In this document: piece after piece, positions 47,950 to 57,833 of the stretch | Layout of the letters: each line of letters begins with the position of its first letter | How positions within the stretch are numbered: position 1 is the stretch's first letter | Source of the DNA: Sorex araneus | Lineage: Eukaryota > Chordata > Mammalia > Eulipotyphla > Soricidae | NCBI RefSeq assembly: GCF_027595985.1 | Contig: NC_073305.1 | Coordinates: 111,940,535 to 112,004,534 of the forward strand | Direction of reading: 5' to 3' | Length of the DNA: 64,000 bases | The notes under the pieces: model-generated | Databases searched by the model: none | What the model was told of the DNA's origin: nothing | Seen by the model: the letters and a program-made list of their open reading frames with translations, nothing else | Position numbers and translations under genes: made by a program

Positions 47950-48137
47950 GTTCTGGGTCAAAGATAAAGTGCAAGGGTGCAAGGGTGATGTATTTGCCTG
48001 CATGGAACTGACCCAGGTCTGATCCCCAGCATTGTATCTGGTCCCTCAGATATCTCTAGGAGATCCCTGAGTGTAGAACCAGGAGTTAACCCTGAACCCA
48101 GCTAGGTATGGCCCTAGTCCCCTCACACTCCCCCCTA
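47950..48137 (+). repeat. Decayed type A-like SINE
   Basis: TATTTGCCTGCATGGAACTG, GACCCAGGTCTGATCCCCAG, ACCAGGAGTTAACCCTGAAC. First member of a SINE cluster. Confidence 0.6.
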
Positions 48138-48142
48138 AATAA

Positions 48143-48372
48143 TGCAATGTCATCCCATTGTTCATTGATTTGCTAGAGTGGGCACCAGTAATGTCCTCAT
48201 TGTGAGACTTGTTGTTACTATTTTTGGCATATCAAATACTCCACGGGTAGCTTGCCAGGCTCTGCCATGAGGGCAGGATACTCTTGGTAGGTTGCCAGGC
48301 TCTCCGTGAGGAATGGAGGAATCAAACCTGGGTTGGCTGTGTGCAAGGCAAACTCCCTACCCACTGTGCTAT
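48143..48372 (-). repeat. SINE type B
   Basis: Reverse complement from GTCATCCCATTGTTCATTGA to CCCACTGTGCTAT. The final head bases are missing, and the copy is joined directly to a type A fragment. Confidence 0.87.
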
Positions 48373-48432
48373 TCCTGAGTGCAGAGCCAGGAGTACTGTG
48401 CATTGCGAGATGTGACCCCCTAAATAAGAGAA
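48373..48432 (+). repeat. Type A SINE, 3' fragment
   Basis: TCCTGAGTGCAGAGCCAGGA to TGTGACCCCCTAAATAAG. It is fused to the head of the preceding opposite-strand type B copy. Confidence 0.75.
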
Positions 48433-48447
48433 ATAATGTATCAGAGA

Positions 48448-48553
48448 CTGTCATTGTCACCGTCAGCCCATTGCTCATAAATTTGCTTGAGGGGGCACCA
48501 GTAACATCTCCATTGTGAGACTTGTTACTATTTTTGGCATATCGAATAGGCCA
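48448..48553 (-). repeat. Type B SINE, 3' fragment
   Basis: Reverse complement: TGTCATTGTCACCGTCAGCC tail, CACCAGTAACATCTCCATTG and TTTTTGGCATATCGAATA. It ends abruptly in the body. Confidence 0.85.
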
Positions 48554-49191
48554 AATCACAGACTAACACTGACATTTTATAAGGTTTGCATTTCAATTTT
48601 TATAATTATTAACACATTTTTTGTTTCCTTTCTCCTTTACCGTAGCTAGATAGTATTGATGGAATTCTTGCATTTGGGGAGCTCAGAGCAGATGAGAATG
48701 CCATGGTTTACCAGTACAGTCAGAGGGAATGGTATCTGAACGCCTTCCCTTCCCTACATGCCTACAGTGGTTACATTTCTAGAGAGACATGGGCCTATTA
48801 GTACTGAGCCTTGTCAGAACTTGAAAGAATAGGAATTATGTCCCTAAGATATCAAGTACTGTGGTAGATTTTGTAAAGCTTCACTTCTGATTATCAGTAG
48901 ATGTGTCAATTTTCCAGATCATCTTGATATCAGGTTGAATTTCAGTACTATTGCATTCCTTGGAGAGGTAGAAGTTTCTTTAGTATCATTTTGGAGGTGA
49001 AATAGGACAACTGAGTTTTTTTACTGTAGTCTAGTAAGTCTGTATTCTTGTCAGTGTTGGAGATTTGGGCAGGAGTATAATAAAATTTAGGACTCATTTT
49101 GTCTGTCCTCCACTTCCTGCTGCAAATTTACCTTTTCCTGCCTCTTACAATGTGGAGTTTTTATTTTATTATTTTTTATATTATTTATTTA
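48554..49191. other. Intergenic DNA, no recognised feature
   Basis: Nothing assignable was seen. Confidence 0.4.
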
Positions 49192-49341
49192 ATTGGGTTT
49201 CGGTCACACCTGGCAGTGCTCAAGGATTACTCCTGACTCTGAGCTCAGAGATAACTTCTGGCAGGCTTGGAGGACCATGTGGGATATTAGGGATTGAATC
49301 CAGGTGGGTCATGTGCAAGGTGAAATACCACATCTGACCCC
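49192..49341 (-). repeat. SINE, type A relative
   Basis: Reverse complement: CGGTCACACCTGGCAGTGCT, GGATTACTCCTGACTCTGAG, GGGATTGAATCCAGGTGGGT. Confidence 0.75.
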
Positions 49342-49366
49342 TATTTATTTATTTGTTTATTTATTT

Positions 49367-49854
49367 CACTATCATCCCATTTATTGTTGTCGATTTGCTC
49401 GAAGCAGGCCCACTAACATCTCCATTCATCCTAGCCCTGAGATTTTAGCAGCCTCTTTTTACTTGTCCTTCCCAACGGTGCCACATTAGAGGCTCTTTCA
49501 GGGTCAGGAGAATGAAACCCATCATTGTTACTGTATTTGGCATATAAACATGCCACCAGGAGCTTGCCAGGCTCTCCCATGTGGGCAGGAAACTCTCAGT
49601 AGCCTGCCAGGTTCTCTGAGAGGGAGAACTAGGCTATAAGATGCTCTGGGAGTTTGGCTTTATAGTCTCTGGATGTTGGCCGTTGATGGGTATGACTAGC
49701 TAGCTACTGGAAAATGGGGGATCTGGGTGGAAGAGGCCCAGTCCTGATCCAAGCAGGCTTGGTGATCTCGGTTCTATTCAGGGCGGGGCGGGGAGGGAGA
49801 CTCAACCCACCCCCTCTGAGGGGCCCGGGTGAAGACAGCCAGGCGCGGGAGCAA
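49367..49854 (-). repeat. Type C composite repeat, copy 2
   Basis: Reverse complement of the repeat at 8870-9403, matching in order through the GTCGATTTGCTCGAAGCAGG tail, CTAGCCCTGAGATTTTAGCA, GGCTCTTTCAGGGTCAGGAG, GGAGCTTGCCAGGCTCTCCC, TGTTGGCCGTTGATGGGTA and CAAGCAGGCTTGGTGATCTC. There is no tRNA head. It ends next to a (TTTA)n run. Confidence 0.75.
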
Positions 49855-49855
49855 T

Positions 49856-49910
<55 letters not shown>

Positions 49911-49917
49911 TTATTTA
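49855..49917. repeat. (TTTA)n microsatellite
   Basis: About 14 tandem TTTA units between two opposite-strand retroposons. Confidence 0.95.
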
Positions 49918-50099
49918 TGCTTCTTTGGTAGTGTTCGGAGTTTATTCCTTGATTTGCACTCAGGAACAACAACTAGCAGTGCTGGAGGGGGCGGGGTTGG
50001 ATAGAGAGGAGGGGTAACCATATGGGATGCCTGGGATGCAACCAGGATCAGGCATGTAAAAAGCTATACTACTAGCTGCATTGTCACTCCAGCATCCCA
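49918..50099 (-). repeat. Decayed type A-like SINE
   Basis: Reverse complement: CTTTGGTAGTGTTCGGAGTT, CCATATGGGATGCCTGGGAT and CACTCCAGCATCCC at the head. Confidence 0.65.
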
Positions 50100-50124
50100 G
50101 TGAAAAGCTTTTAAAATAAGTAAT

Positions 50125-50322
50125 GGGGCTGGAGCAATATTACAGAGGGTAGGGCGTTTGCCTTGCATGCAACCGACCTGGGTTCGATTCCCAGCATCCC
50201 ATGTGGTTCCCGGAGCACCACCAGGAGTGATTCCTGAGTGCATGAGCCAGGAGTAAACCCTGTGCATTGCTGGGTGTGACCCAAAAATCAAAACTAACAT
50301 AAAAACTAAAATAAAATGAAAT
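50125..50322 (+). repeat. SINE type A with target-site duplication
   Basis: GGGGCTGGAGCAATATTACA, GGGTTCGATTCCCAGCATCC and a long A-rich tail. The direct repeat AAAATAAGTAAT at 50113-50124 and 50323-50334 flanks it. Confidence 0.92.
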
Positions 50323-50334
50323 AAAATAAGTAAT

Positions 50335-51040
50335 TATTGAAAAAATAGTCAGAGGGCTAGGATTCTGACTTTAATGGAAGATGTTCCCTGCCCAGGATCT
50401 ATCATCCAAGACTATTCAGGAAATTGATGCCAGAAATTTCTCTTTCGTACCTCTTTCTTCATCTCTCTTTTCTGTTTAGTAGCTTCTGTATTATCTTGTG
50501 ATTTAGATGAGATTAAGCATCAATTTATTGTATCTATCATTCTGTACTATATTTTCAAAGCCTATTTGTATCTTATAAAAGTATGTAGATGTATATATGT
50601 ATGTTTATACTCAACTTTTAAACTTCCCAAGGTTATAGAACTCCTGTTTATGCATTGATTGACTTAATCTAGAACAGCATTTAATCTGTTTCAGGTTAAG
50701 ATAGCTCTAAAACTGTGTTGCCAAGAAGCAGCTTATCCAATAATCTAATATCTGTTGCTTCTGTCTGAAAAATTTTGGTGAAATAACCTCAAAAGTGCTT
50801 TATACTACCATTTTTTAAATGAATCTAAATCTAATTTCCAGCAAAGAATAATCCATCCTCCTCAAAATTAACAAGACAATATTTTTTTCCTTTGTTCTGG
50901 CAAATAATATATTGTACCTTACAGAAAAATTGCTGGGAATTATATCTTGCCTCCTCAATCAGATTATAAAGTCCTTGAGTGCAGGAATGGAGAGTGTCTA
51001 CATCACTGTTTCTAAAAGAGATATGGCGGTGTTTTGCACA

Positions 51041-51041
<1 letters not shown>
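50335..51041. other. Intergenic DNA, no recognised feature
   Basis: AT-rich with nothing assignable. Confidence 0.4.
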
Positions 51042-51089
<48 letters not shown>

Positions 51090-51180
51090 TTTATATATTT
51101 ATTTATAAATATATAAATATTTATATATTTATATATAAATATTTATATATATATATAAATATATATATATATATTTATAA
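51042..51180. repeat. (CT)n followed by TATAAATA low-complexity run
   Basis: About 20 CT units, then an AT-only tract rich in self-complementary ATATATTTATAAATATAT. It directly precedes a type B SINE tail. Confidence 0.92.
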
Positions 51181-51421
51181 AGCACCGTAGCACTGTCGTC
51201 CTGTTGCTCATCAATTTGTTCGAGTGGGCATCAGTAATGTCTCCATTGTGAGACTTATTGTTACTGTTTTTGGCATATCAAATATCCATACCACAGGTAG
51301 CTTGCCAGGCTCTGCTGTGCAGACGGGATACTCTCGGTAGCTTGCTAGGCTCTCCGACATGGGTGGAGGAACCAAACCCTGCTCAGCCACATGCAAAGCA
51401 AATGCCCTACCTGCTGTGATA
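51181..51421 (-). repeat. SINE type B
   Basis: Reverse complement: GCACCGTAGCACTGTCGTCC tail, then body and head. A small insertion (ATCCATACC) lies in the GAATACGCC region. Confidence 0.88.
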
Positions 51422-51422
51422 G

Positions 51423-51460
<38 letters not shown>
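51422..51460. repeat. (AC)n microsatellite
   Basis: About 15 tandem AC units at the head end of a type B SINE. Confidence 0.93.
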
Positions 51461-51499
51461 TTAAATAAAATCATACCGTTTTTCCCACAATGCTCATTA

Positions 51500-52700
51500 A
51501 TTGGGCATACAAAGTGGGCAGGCTAAGACTCTGTCATCATGTCGCAGGAGCTGCTGACTTTTGGCGGATTGGTATATCTAAGGTTGCCCTCTCTGTCTAG
51601 ATGTACTGTTTTGTCTCCAGATCAGCCTGGGTTCACTTCTTTGTTAAGTCTCGGCCGAAGAATCCGGAACAAATATCCAACTCCTTTGCTTCACAAGTGG
51701 GTACAACTTGACATAGTTCATCATAGCAGATGAGATAGGTGCCTGGAGAAGAATTGTTGCTTCTTCTGGAGTGTGGATCATAATAAGCACTGAACAGAAT
51801 GAGTCACAACCAGCAGTGGACTATCCACTTGCTCCAGGCCAGGCTTGGAGGCCTGTCCATTGTTATGCCATGATTTTCTCGATCACTTTGGGCTATTCCT
51901 TAATGCTGTCCCAGAGAAAGGGAGGTGAAAAAGAAGTGAGGATATGTATCTGACACATCTTAATGGATTTTCATGATTTAAAGTCATTAGAAACTCTGGT
52001 TTTAATGGATATCAGAAAGCTGCAGACAGATCTTGGAGACTTCTCTAGAACAGGCTTTGTGGCAGAAGGATACAGTAAATCTTCATAGAGACTCTTTTCC
52101 TTGCTGTCTTTAAAGAACTCCAACAACTCTAACCCCTTCCTCGGTCCTGCTGTAGAACTTAATGTGAGGCCTTTCTAGAATCTTAGCCTGGGCCAACAGG
52201 CTAAGCATTCCTGTATTTCCTTCCTGCAACATTGGTGCTTCTTGGGCTTCTATTGCTTGCTGCCATTGCTAGCTGCTAATTTGCTGAACCTCCTGATTAT
52301 ACTCATTACTGATACTCTCTTCATAGCCACCTCAACTTCTTATTGCTGGGCCTGGGCCATGCTTTGGTTTTATATGGTGGAGGCTACACTCAAGTGCTGC
52401 TTGGCTGCCTGGTAGCGGTGAGCTGGGTTGGTCAGATAACTTGACTCTCCACTTGCTTCACAGCAGTGAAAATAATGAGGTAATACACTCTGGCCATGCT
52501 TTCTGCAAGTAACCTCTTTCCTGTGCATGTTGAAAGAGGTGGAGTGATGATACTTCCTTTGAGTTTTTAAGTGATAGATTTATGAGCTTCCCGCTCTCTG
52601 AGCTGTTGGAAGTTGCAGTTGGTGGATGCAGTTGGAGGATGTTCTCTTCTACAGTTCAAGCTGGTTGGGTTTCCTTGAGTTCAGTTAGATCCATATCCAT
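51500..52700. pseudogene. Possible decayed processed pseudogene, source unknown
   Basis: About 1.2 kb of balanced-composition, non-SINE sequence stands out from AT-rich flanks. On the minus strand, short coding-like patches broken by stops and frame changes can be read, for example FKDSKEKSLYEDLLYPSATK. The plus strand also reads some patches. I could not identify the parent gene or fix the strand. It could equally be an old repeat. Confidence 0.25.
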
Positions 52701-54506
52701 GTCTGTCTGTGTATGATATACTCATATACCATAAATGAGACTATATAAGTCTCAATTATTAGAGAAATTTCAATGTTATAGTCAATACATATGTCATCTA
52801 AATTAACATTAGATACAGTACCAAAGAGTTCCTGAGTAGCATGAAAAAATCAGTATTAGTTTACTTCTTTCTTACATTAGATTCTGTGTAGTTCTATAAT
52901 TGGTAACTCAGAGGCCCAGATGACTTTCTTTCAGGTATGCCACTTGGAACATGACTTCCAAGGTCAATTTTTGTGGAAAGGAAAGAGATTGGTATAGAGA
53001 AAATAACCTAATTCTTAACTACTCCAACCTGTAAGTGAGACTTGTGAATTCAGTTCACATTCTATTGACCAGAAATCATTTTCAAAGCCATATGTACCTG
53101 TAGAGACATGTGAGATAAGTATCTAATATTCTTTGCCCAGAAAAATGGAAATAAAATAGTTTGATGATTACTTAGCCTTTTCTCTGTCACAAATTTGAGA
53201 GGAAACTCTTCTATTTTCTCTAACAAAGGAACTTCTGAAGTTAATATGCCTCTGGCTTCAAAACTCAGAGAAAGTTGACTTTACCATTTAATCTCATATA
53301 AACACTGGGTTGAATATTATAGGCCAATCTTTGGTTTTGTTCTTATGGAGCTGGTTCAAGGACAAAGTTCTCTTGGAGGTCAGAATACCATGGGATTGAA
53401 ATGAGGTATCTGGAGGAAGACGTGTATGTGAGGAGTCAGGATATTAAGTTATTGTGGAAATAGCCATATCAGTGTTAAAAGCTCTAAATCCATTTGCTAT
53501 AGATTTCCATAGCTTTTTTATTGCTAGAGTAGTTTCCAGTGACTTGACATTTCAGAAGACTTAGCCAATGAGCAATAACGATATTTCAAAACCCAGGAAT
53601 TAATCATGCCTTTTCTGGTCTTTTACTTTTAGTCCTTGTACAGCCTATCAGCACTCTCCCTTCCTTCTTCATCTTGGTTAACATTTTATTTGTATCTTTA
53701 ATGCTTTAACAGATGTCAAAATTTGTTATGGGTTTGACAAGGGCTGACACTGCTCCAATTTATTTGCCTAAGTCTGGTTCCTTTATGAGGGAATGGCAGA
53801 CACTGATGTCATTTTCATGTGCTCTGATGGAAGTTTTAGTGTCCCAACTCCCCTGTGTAAGGAGTTTTACATTTTTAAAGTGGTTGCAGCCTCCTTATTA
53901 AGTTCTTTTTTCTTCCCTAAGATGCGCTTGCATTTTATTTTCTCACAGAAAAGTATTTTTTAATGCCATTTAGGTTAGTTGGTTCAATACCCAAAGGCTC
54001 AAATTTTCCAGATGAGAGGTCTAGTTAAGAAAGAAAACTTGAACTTTCTTGTTTCTTCAATAGATGACATACATGATAAGTTAATCCATATTTTTAGTCT
54101 TAAAAATAAGAAAAGACACTGTGTTGTCTCTTCTTAGTTGCATTATGATTTAAAATGCACAAATATGCCATCTTTAATGCTGAATGTGTGAATGAAAAAT
54201 CCTGCTGATGGATATTAGGATCTTAGAAACTGCTTGACTAGGCTAATGCTCAGTGATCATAGTCAAAGCTCATAGAGAAGGTACTGGAGAGATGGTCTTT
54301 TGTGTAAGGCTCTTGCAAGTGTCAAAACAAAACCGTGAACAATAATGAGTGTAATAAAAACATGGCATTCATGTTCAAGAGTTGATAGCTGAATAAATTG
54401 TACAAAACTTTGAAAATAACTTTATTAATATGACAGGATAAGCATGGACAATGGTAAACCAGTAATGATACCAAGGGAAACATAGGCAAAAATATTTAGC
54501 TGGTAT
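52701..54506. other. Intergenic DNA, no recognised feature
   Basis: No SINE or gene is recognised over 1.8 kb. It may be old, unclassified repeat-derived sequence. Confidence 0.35.
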
Positions 54507-54606
54507 TGGATATGCCAAAAACAGTAACAATAAGTCTCTCAATGAGAGACGTTACTGGTGCCCGCTCGAACAAATCGATGAGCAACGGGATGACAGTGAC
54601 AGTGAC
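54507..54606 (+). repeat. Type B SINE, 3' fragment (left part of a dimer)
   Basis: TTGGATATGCCAAAAACAGT through GAGACGTTACTGGTGCCCGC to the GACAGTGACAGTGACAGG tail. The tail runs directly into a full type B copy. Confidence 0.88.
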
Positions 54607-54852
54607 AGGACTGAAGCAATAGCATAGTGGGTAGGGCATTTGCCTTGCATGCAGCCAATCCAGGTTCAATTCCTTCATCCCTCTAGGAGAGCCCAGCAAG
54701 TTACCAAGAGTATCCCGCCCACACAGCAGAGCCTGGCAAGCTACCTGTGGTGTATTCAATATGCCAAAAACAGTAACAGTAAGTCTCACAATGGAGACAT
54801 TACTGGTGCCTGCCTGAGTGAATCAATGAGCAATGGGATGACAATGCTAAAG
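54607..54852 (+). repeat. SINE type B (right part of a dimer)
   Basis: Full copy beginning GGACTGAAGCAATAGCATAG, box B CAGGTTCAATTCC, body, RTE-like tail and ATGACAATGC. Immediately abuts the upstream fragment. Confidence 0.9.
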
Positions 54853-55289
54853 TGCAAATATAAAGGCAAAAATATTAAAAATATTTAAGTAGGATACAGG
54901 ACAAAGGATAGTTGTAAGAACTGAGGGATTGTTTGTGATGCAGATCTTTCACTTACTGCCTATATGACTTTGGGGAAGGCTTTGTTTGTTTTTAGCTTTA
55001 ATGTTTTTAAAAAAATTGTTTGCTTTTGGGCCACATCAAAAACAAATGCAGTTAAGTTACATTGCCATTCACAAGATTATTTTAGGTGCTGGAAGCAAAT
55101 GTTTTTTTTTTTTTGTGAAGAAAGCAGTCCCCAGCAAAGTACCTATTTTACACATATATTATGTAGTGCCAAATACCAAACAAAAAAAGAATCACTTACA
55201 TACCAACTCCACTTAAATGTTTGCCCAGTTGGGTCCTTACCTTGCATTGTAATGAAGAATCTTGCTGATTTGTGTGTGGGTATAATGAG
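54853..55289. other. Intergenic DNA, possible SINE/L1 remnants
   Basis: A TTTGCTTTTGGGCCACATC phrase near 55018 recalls a type A tail region on the minus strand. The rest is unassigned. Confidence 0.3.
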
Positions 55290-55744
55290 AAAAGTATACT
55301 GACTTCCCATCTATTGAGACTATCATGGTATTTTATTTTTTGATAAGGCATATTGAATAAAATTATTTGCATATATTTTATTTGCATAAACCAAACTGCA
55401 TCCCTGGGATAAATCCTACTTGATTATGGTAAAATCTTTTTGATATATTGTTGGATTTGTTTCACTAAAGTTTTTTGAATATCCCTGCATTAGTTCACTA
55501 TAAATGTCATAAATGTCACTATAAATGTCAGTCTACAGTTTTTCTTTTTTTAGTAATAGCTATGTATACTTTAATTTTGAAGGTAATAGTTTGCTTCAAA
55601 AAAGCTGCTAGGAATTATTCTGTTTCTTCAATATTTTGGAGGAGCTTGAGTAGTATAGGTAGTAAGTCATTAAAGTTTTTATAGAATTCACTAGTGATTC
55701 TATCTGGATCTAGAATTTTGTTCTTGGGGATATTTTAATATAAT
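55290..55744 (-). mobile_element. L1 ORF2 fragment (reverse transcriptase region)
   Basis: Phrases such as CTGCATCCCTGGGATAAATC, ATATATTGTTGGATTTGTTT and TTTTGGAGGAGCTTGAGTAG are the antisense of a conserved L1 ORF2 region. Mutated and truncated. Confidence 0.6.
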
Positions 55745-56014
55745 TTTATTTTTGCTTTTGATTCCACATTTGGCTGTGGTCAAGGCCTATTCCTGGCTCT
55801 GTGCTCAGGGATAACTCAGGGATAAATCCCATGAATGTCTCAATAGTTTCTGACAAGAAAGTTTCTGACAAGAGTCAATATTTATCATGTAAAAATCCTC
55901 AACAAAATAGGAACAAGGAACAAGGAGGGTTTGGGGGACCATATGGTGTGATGGGATCAAATCCAGGTTGGTTGCATGCAAGTCAAATGCCCTACTCATA
56001 GAACTATTGTTCCA
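55745..56014 (-). repeat. Type A-like SINE split by a foreign segment
   Basis: The tail half (GATTCCACATTTGGCTGTGG to CTCAGGGATAACTC) and head half (TTTGGGGGACCATATGGTGT to TATTGTTCCAGG) are separated by about 100 bp (55820-55928). That insert looks like plus-strand L1 sequence (AAAAATCCTCAACAAAATAG). Confidence 0.6.
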
Positions 56015-56190
56015 GGAGGCTGGAGCGATAACACAGCGGGCTGTCTTGAATGCAGCCGATCCAGGTTTGATTCCCAGCATCTCATATGGTCTCTTGAGCA
56101 CCACCAGGAGTAGTTTCTGAAAGCATGAACCAGGAGTAACCCTTGTGATTCCCCCCACACACACACACAAAAAAAAAAGCAAAAAAAGAA
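56015..56190 (+). repeat. SINE type A
   Basis: GGAGGCTGGAGCGATAACAC, AGGTTTGATTCCCAGCATCT, then a short ACACAC run and an A-rich tail. Confidence 0.83.
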
Positions 56191-56200
56191 TATCAAAGAA

Positions 56201-56360
56201 GGGCCTGAGGGATAGTACAGGGGATGGGGGATTTGCCTTGCACCTCATCTACCCTCTACCCTGGTTTAATACCTGGCATCTCATATAGTCCCCCAAGCAC
56301 TGCCAGGAGTAATTCCTGAGTACAGAGGCAATAACCCCTTAGGATCACAAAAAGCTTGAA
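56201..56360 (+). repeat. SINE, type A relative
   Basis: GGGCCTGAGGGATAGTACAG, TTTGCCTTGCACCTCATCTA, AGGAGTAATTCCTGAGTACA. Confidence 0.75.
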
Positions 56361-56542
56361 AAAACCACTATTGTTCTAGGACAAGGGATCTTTAATTCTT
56401 ATTTGATTTCTTCTTTGTTCCAATAGGTACCTAACATTATATTGTTCAATCTCCAAATCTTAGTTTTACATGGCTTTCTTTTTTATACTTAATTTCTAGC
56501 TACACGGCACTGTGGAATAAAAAAATGCTTGATATGTTACTT

Positions 56543-56547
<5 letters not shown>

Positions 56548-56573
<26 letters not shown>

Positions 56574-56730
56574 GGGTCACACCTGGCGATGCACAGGGGT
56601 TACTCCTGGCTCTGCACTCAGGAATTACCCCTGGCCGTGCTCAGGGGACCATATGGGATGCTGGGATTTGAACCCGGGTCGGCCGCGTGCAAGGCAAACG
56701 CCCTACCTGCTGTGCTATCTCTCCAGCCCC
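56548..56730 (-). repeat. SINE type A inserted in an L1, with target-site duplication
   Basis: Reverse complement from a long T run (poly-A tail) to ATCTCTCCAGCCCC. The 17-bp direct repeat GATATGTTACTTTCTTT at 56531-56547 and 56731-56747 is perfect, and the SINE lies close to the family consensus. It is one of the youngest insertions here. Confidence 0.96.
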
Positions 56731-56747
56731 GATATGTTACTTTCTTT

Positions 56748-57285
56748 AACAAAACTTTTATTGATTGCAATTCTGTTTTACAATATTCTTCATAGTTTCT
56801 CATGCACATAATTTCAACATCACACCCATAACTTATGTCCCACTTCATTCTCCAATGAGTCTCACATCCTTCCCTTTCAACTGCCTCCCCACAAATAAGT
56901 TGTGTAGCTCAGTTCTCCCATTGTGTTGCCTTTGTCTTTCTTTGTTGTATCTTGCTGTGTATCTTTAAGTCCCACATATGAAAGAAAATTGTGCATCTAT
57001 CTCTTTCATACTGACTGACTTTTCTCAATATTATGTCCTTTAGTTCCATCCATGTTGCTGAAAATTGCATGATTTTTTCTCCTTAGAACTGCATAGTATT
57101 TAATTTTTGCACATATTGTTCTTTATTAATTTATCCATATTTGGAATTGGGAATCTTTCTATAACTTTGTTATTGTTTTAAGTGCTGTGATGTACATAGG
57201 TGTCCATATGCTTTAAAATTAATGTTTTTGTGTTTTGTGGATAGATGCTAAGATGTGGTGATATATGTATCTATATATCTATATA
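56748..57285 (-). mobile_element. L1 3' end fragment
   Basis: Antisense L1 ORF2 C-terminal phrases: TTTAGTTCCATCCATGTTGC, AGAACTGCATAGTATTTAAT, AAGTGCTGTGATGTACATAG. The SINE at 56548 was inserted near its 3' end. Confidence 0.65.
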
Positions 57286-57589
57286 GCTATATAGCTATCA
57301 TCTTTGACTTCATTATAGAATAATGATTACCCTATAACTTCAATGATAAATTAAAAATTATAGCTCTAACTAGTTTTCCTTTCAAGTTTTCAATTGCTAT
57401 GTACTGAAGGAGTCTCCCTAAAATTAATTTGTTGAAGGCCTAACATCCAATTTGACTATATTGGAAAACTAACTTTGAGGAGATAATGAAGGGCAATTGA
57501 GATTATAAATGCAGAGCCTTAATTTAAAGTGAGTGTTATCCACTGGAGAAGAACTGAGTGCTAAAAGTAGGTAAAGGGATACAACTGAT

Positions 57590-57823
57590 AACTTTTCAGT
57601 ATCTGTATTGCAAACCACAATACTTAAAAGGAAGAGAGAGAGAGAAAGAGAGAGAGGTCAGGGGTGGAAGGTGATGGGAGGGAAACTGGGGACACTGGTG
57701 CTGGGAAATGTACACTGGTGGAGGAATGAGTGTTGGAACACTGGATGACTGAAACCTAATCATGAACAACATTGCAATGGTCTACCTCACAATGATTCAA
57801 TGAAAAAAAAAACATTAAAAATT
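57590..57823 (+). mobile_element. L1 3' UTR end
   Basis: A purine run, then GGGAGGGAAACTGGGGACAC, GAGTGTTGGAACACTGGATG, CACAATGATTCAATGAAAAA. It matches in order the reverse complement of the L1 end at 59214-59330. Confidence 0.6.
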
Positions 57824-57833
57824 AAAGTTAAAT

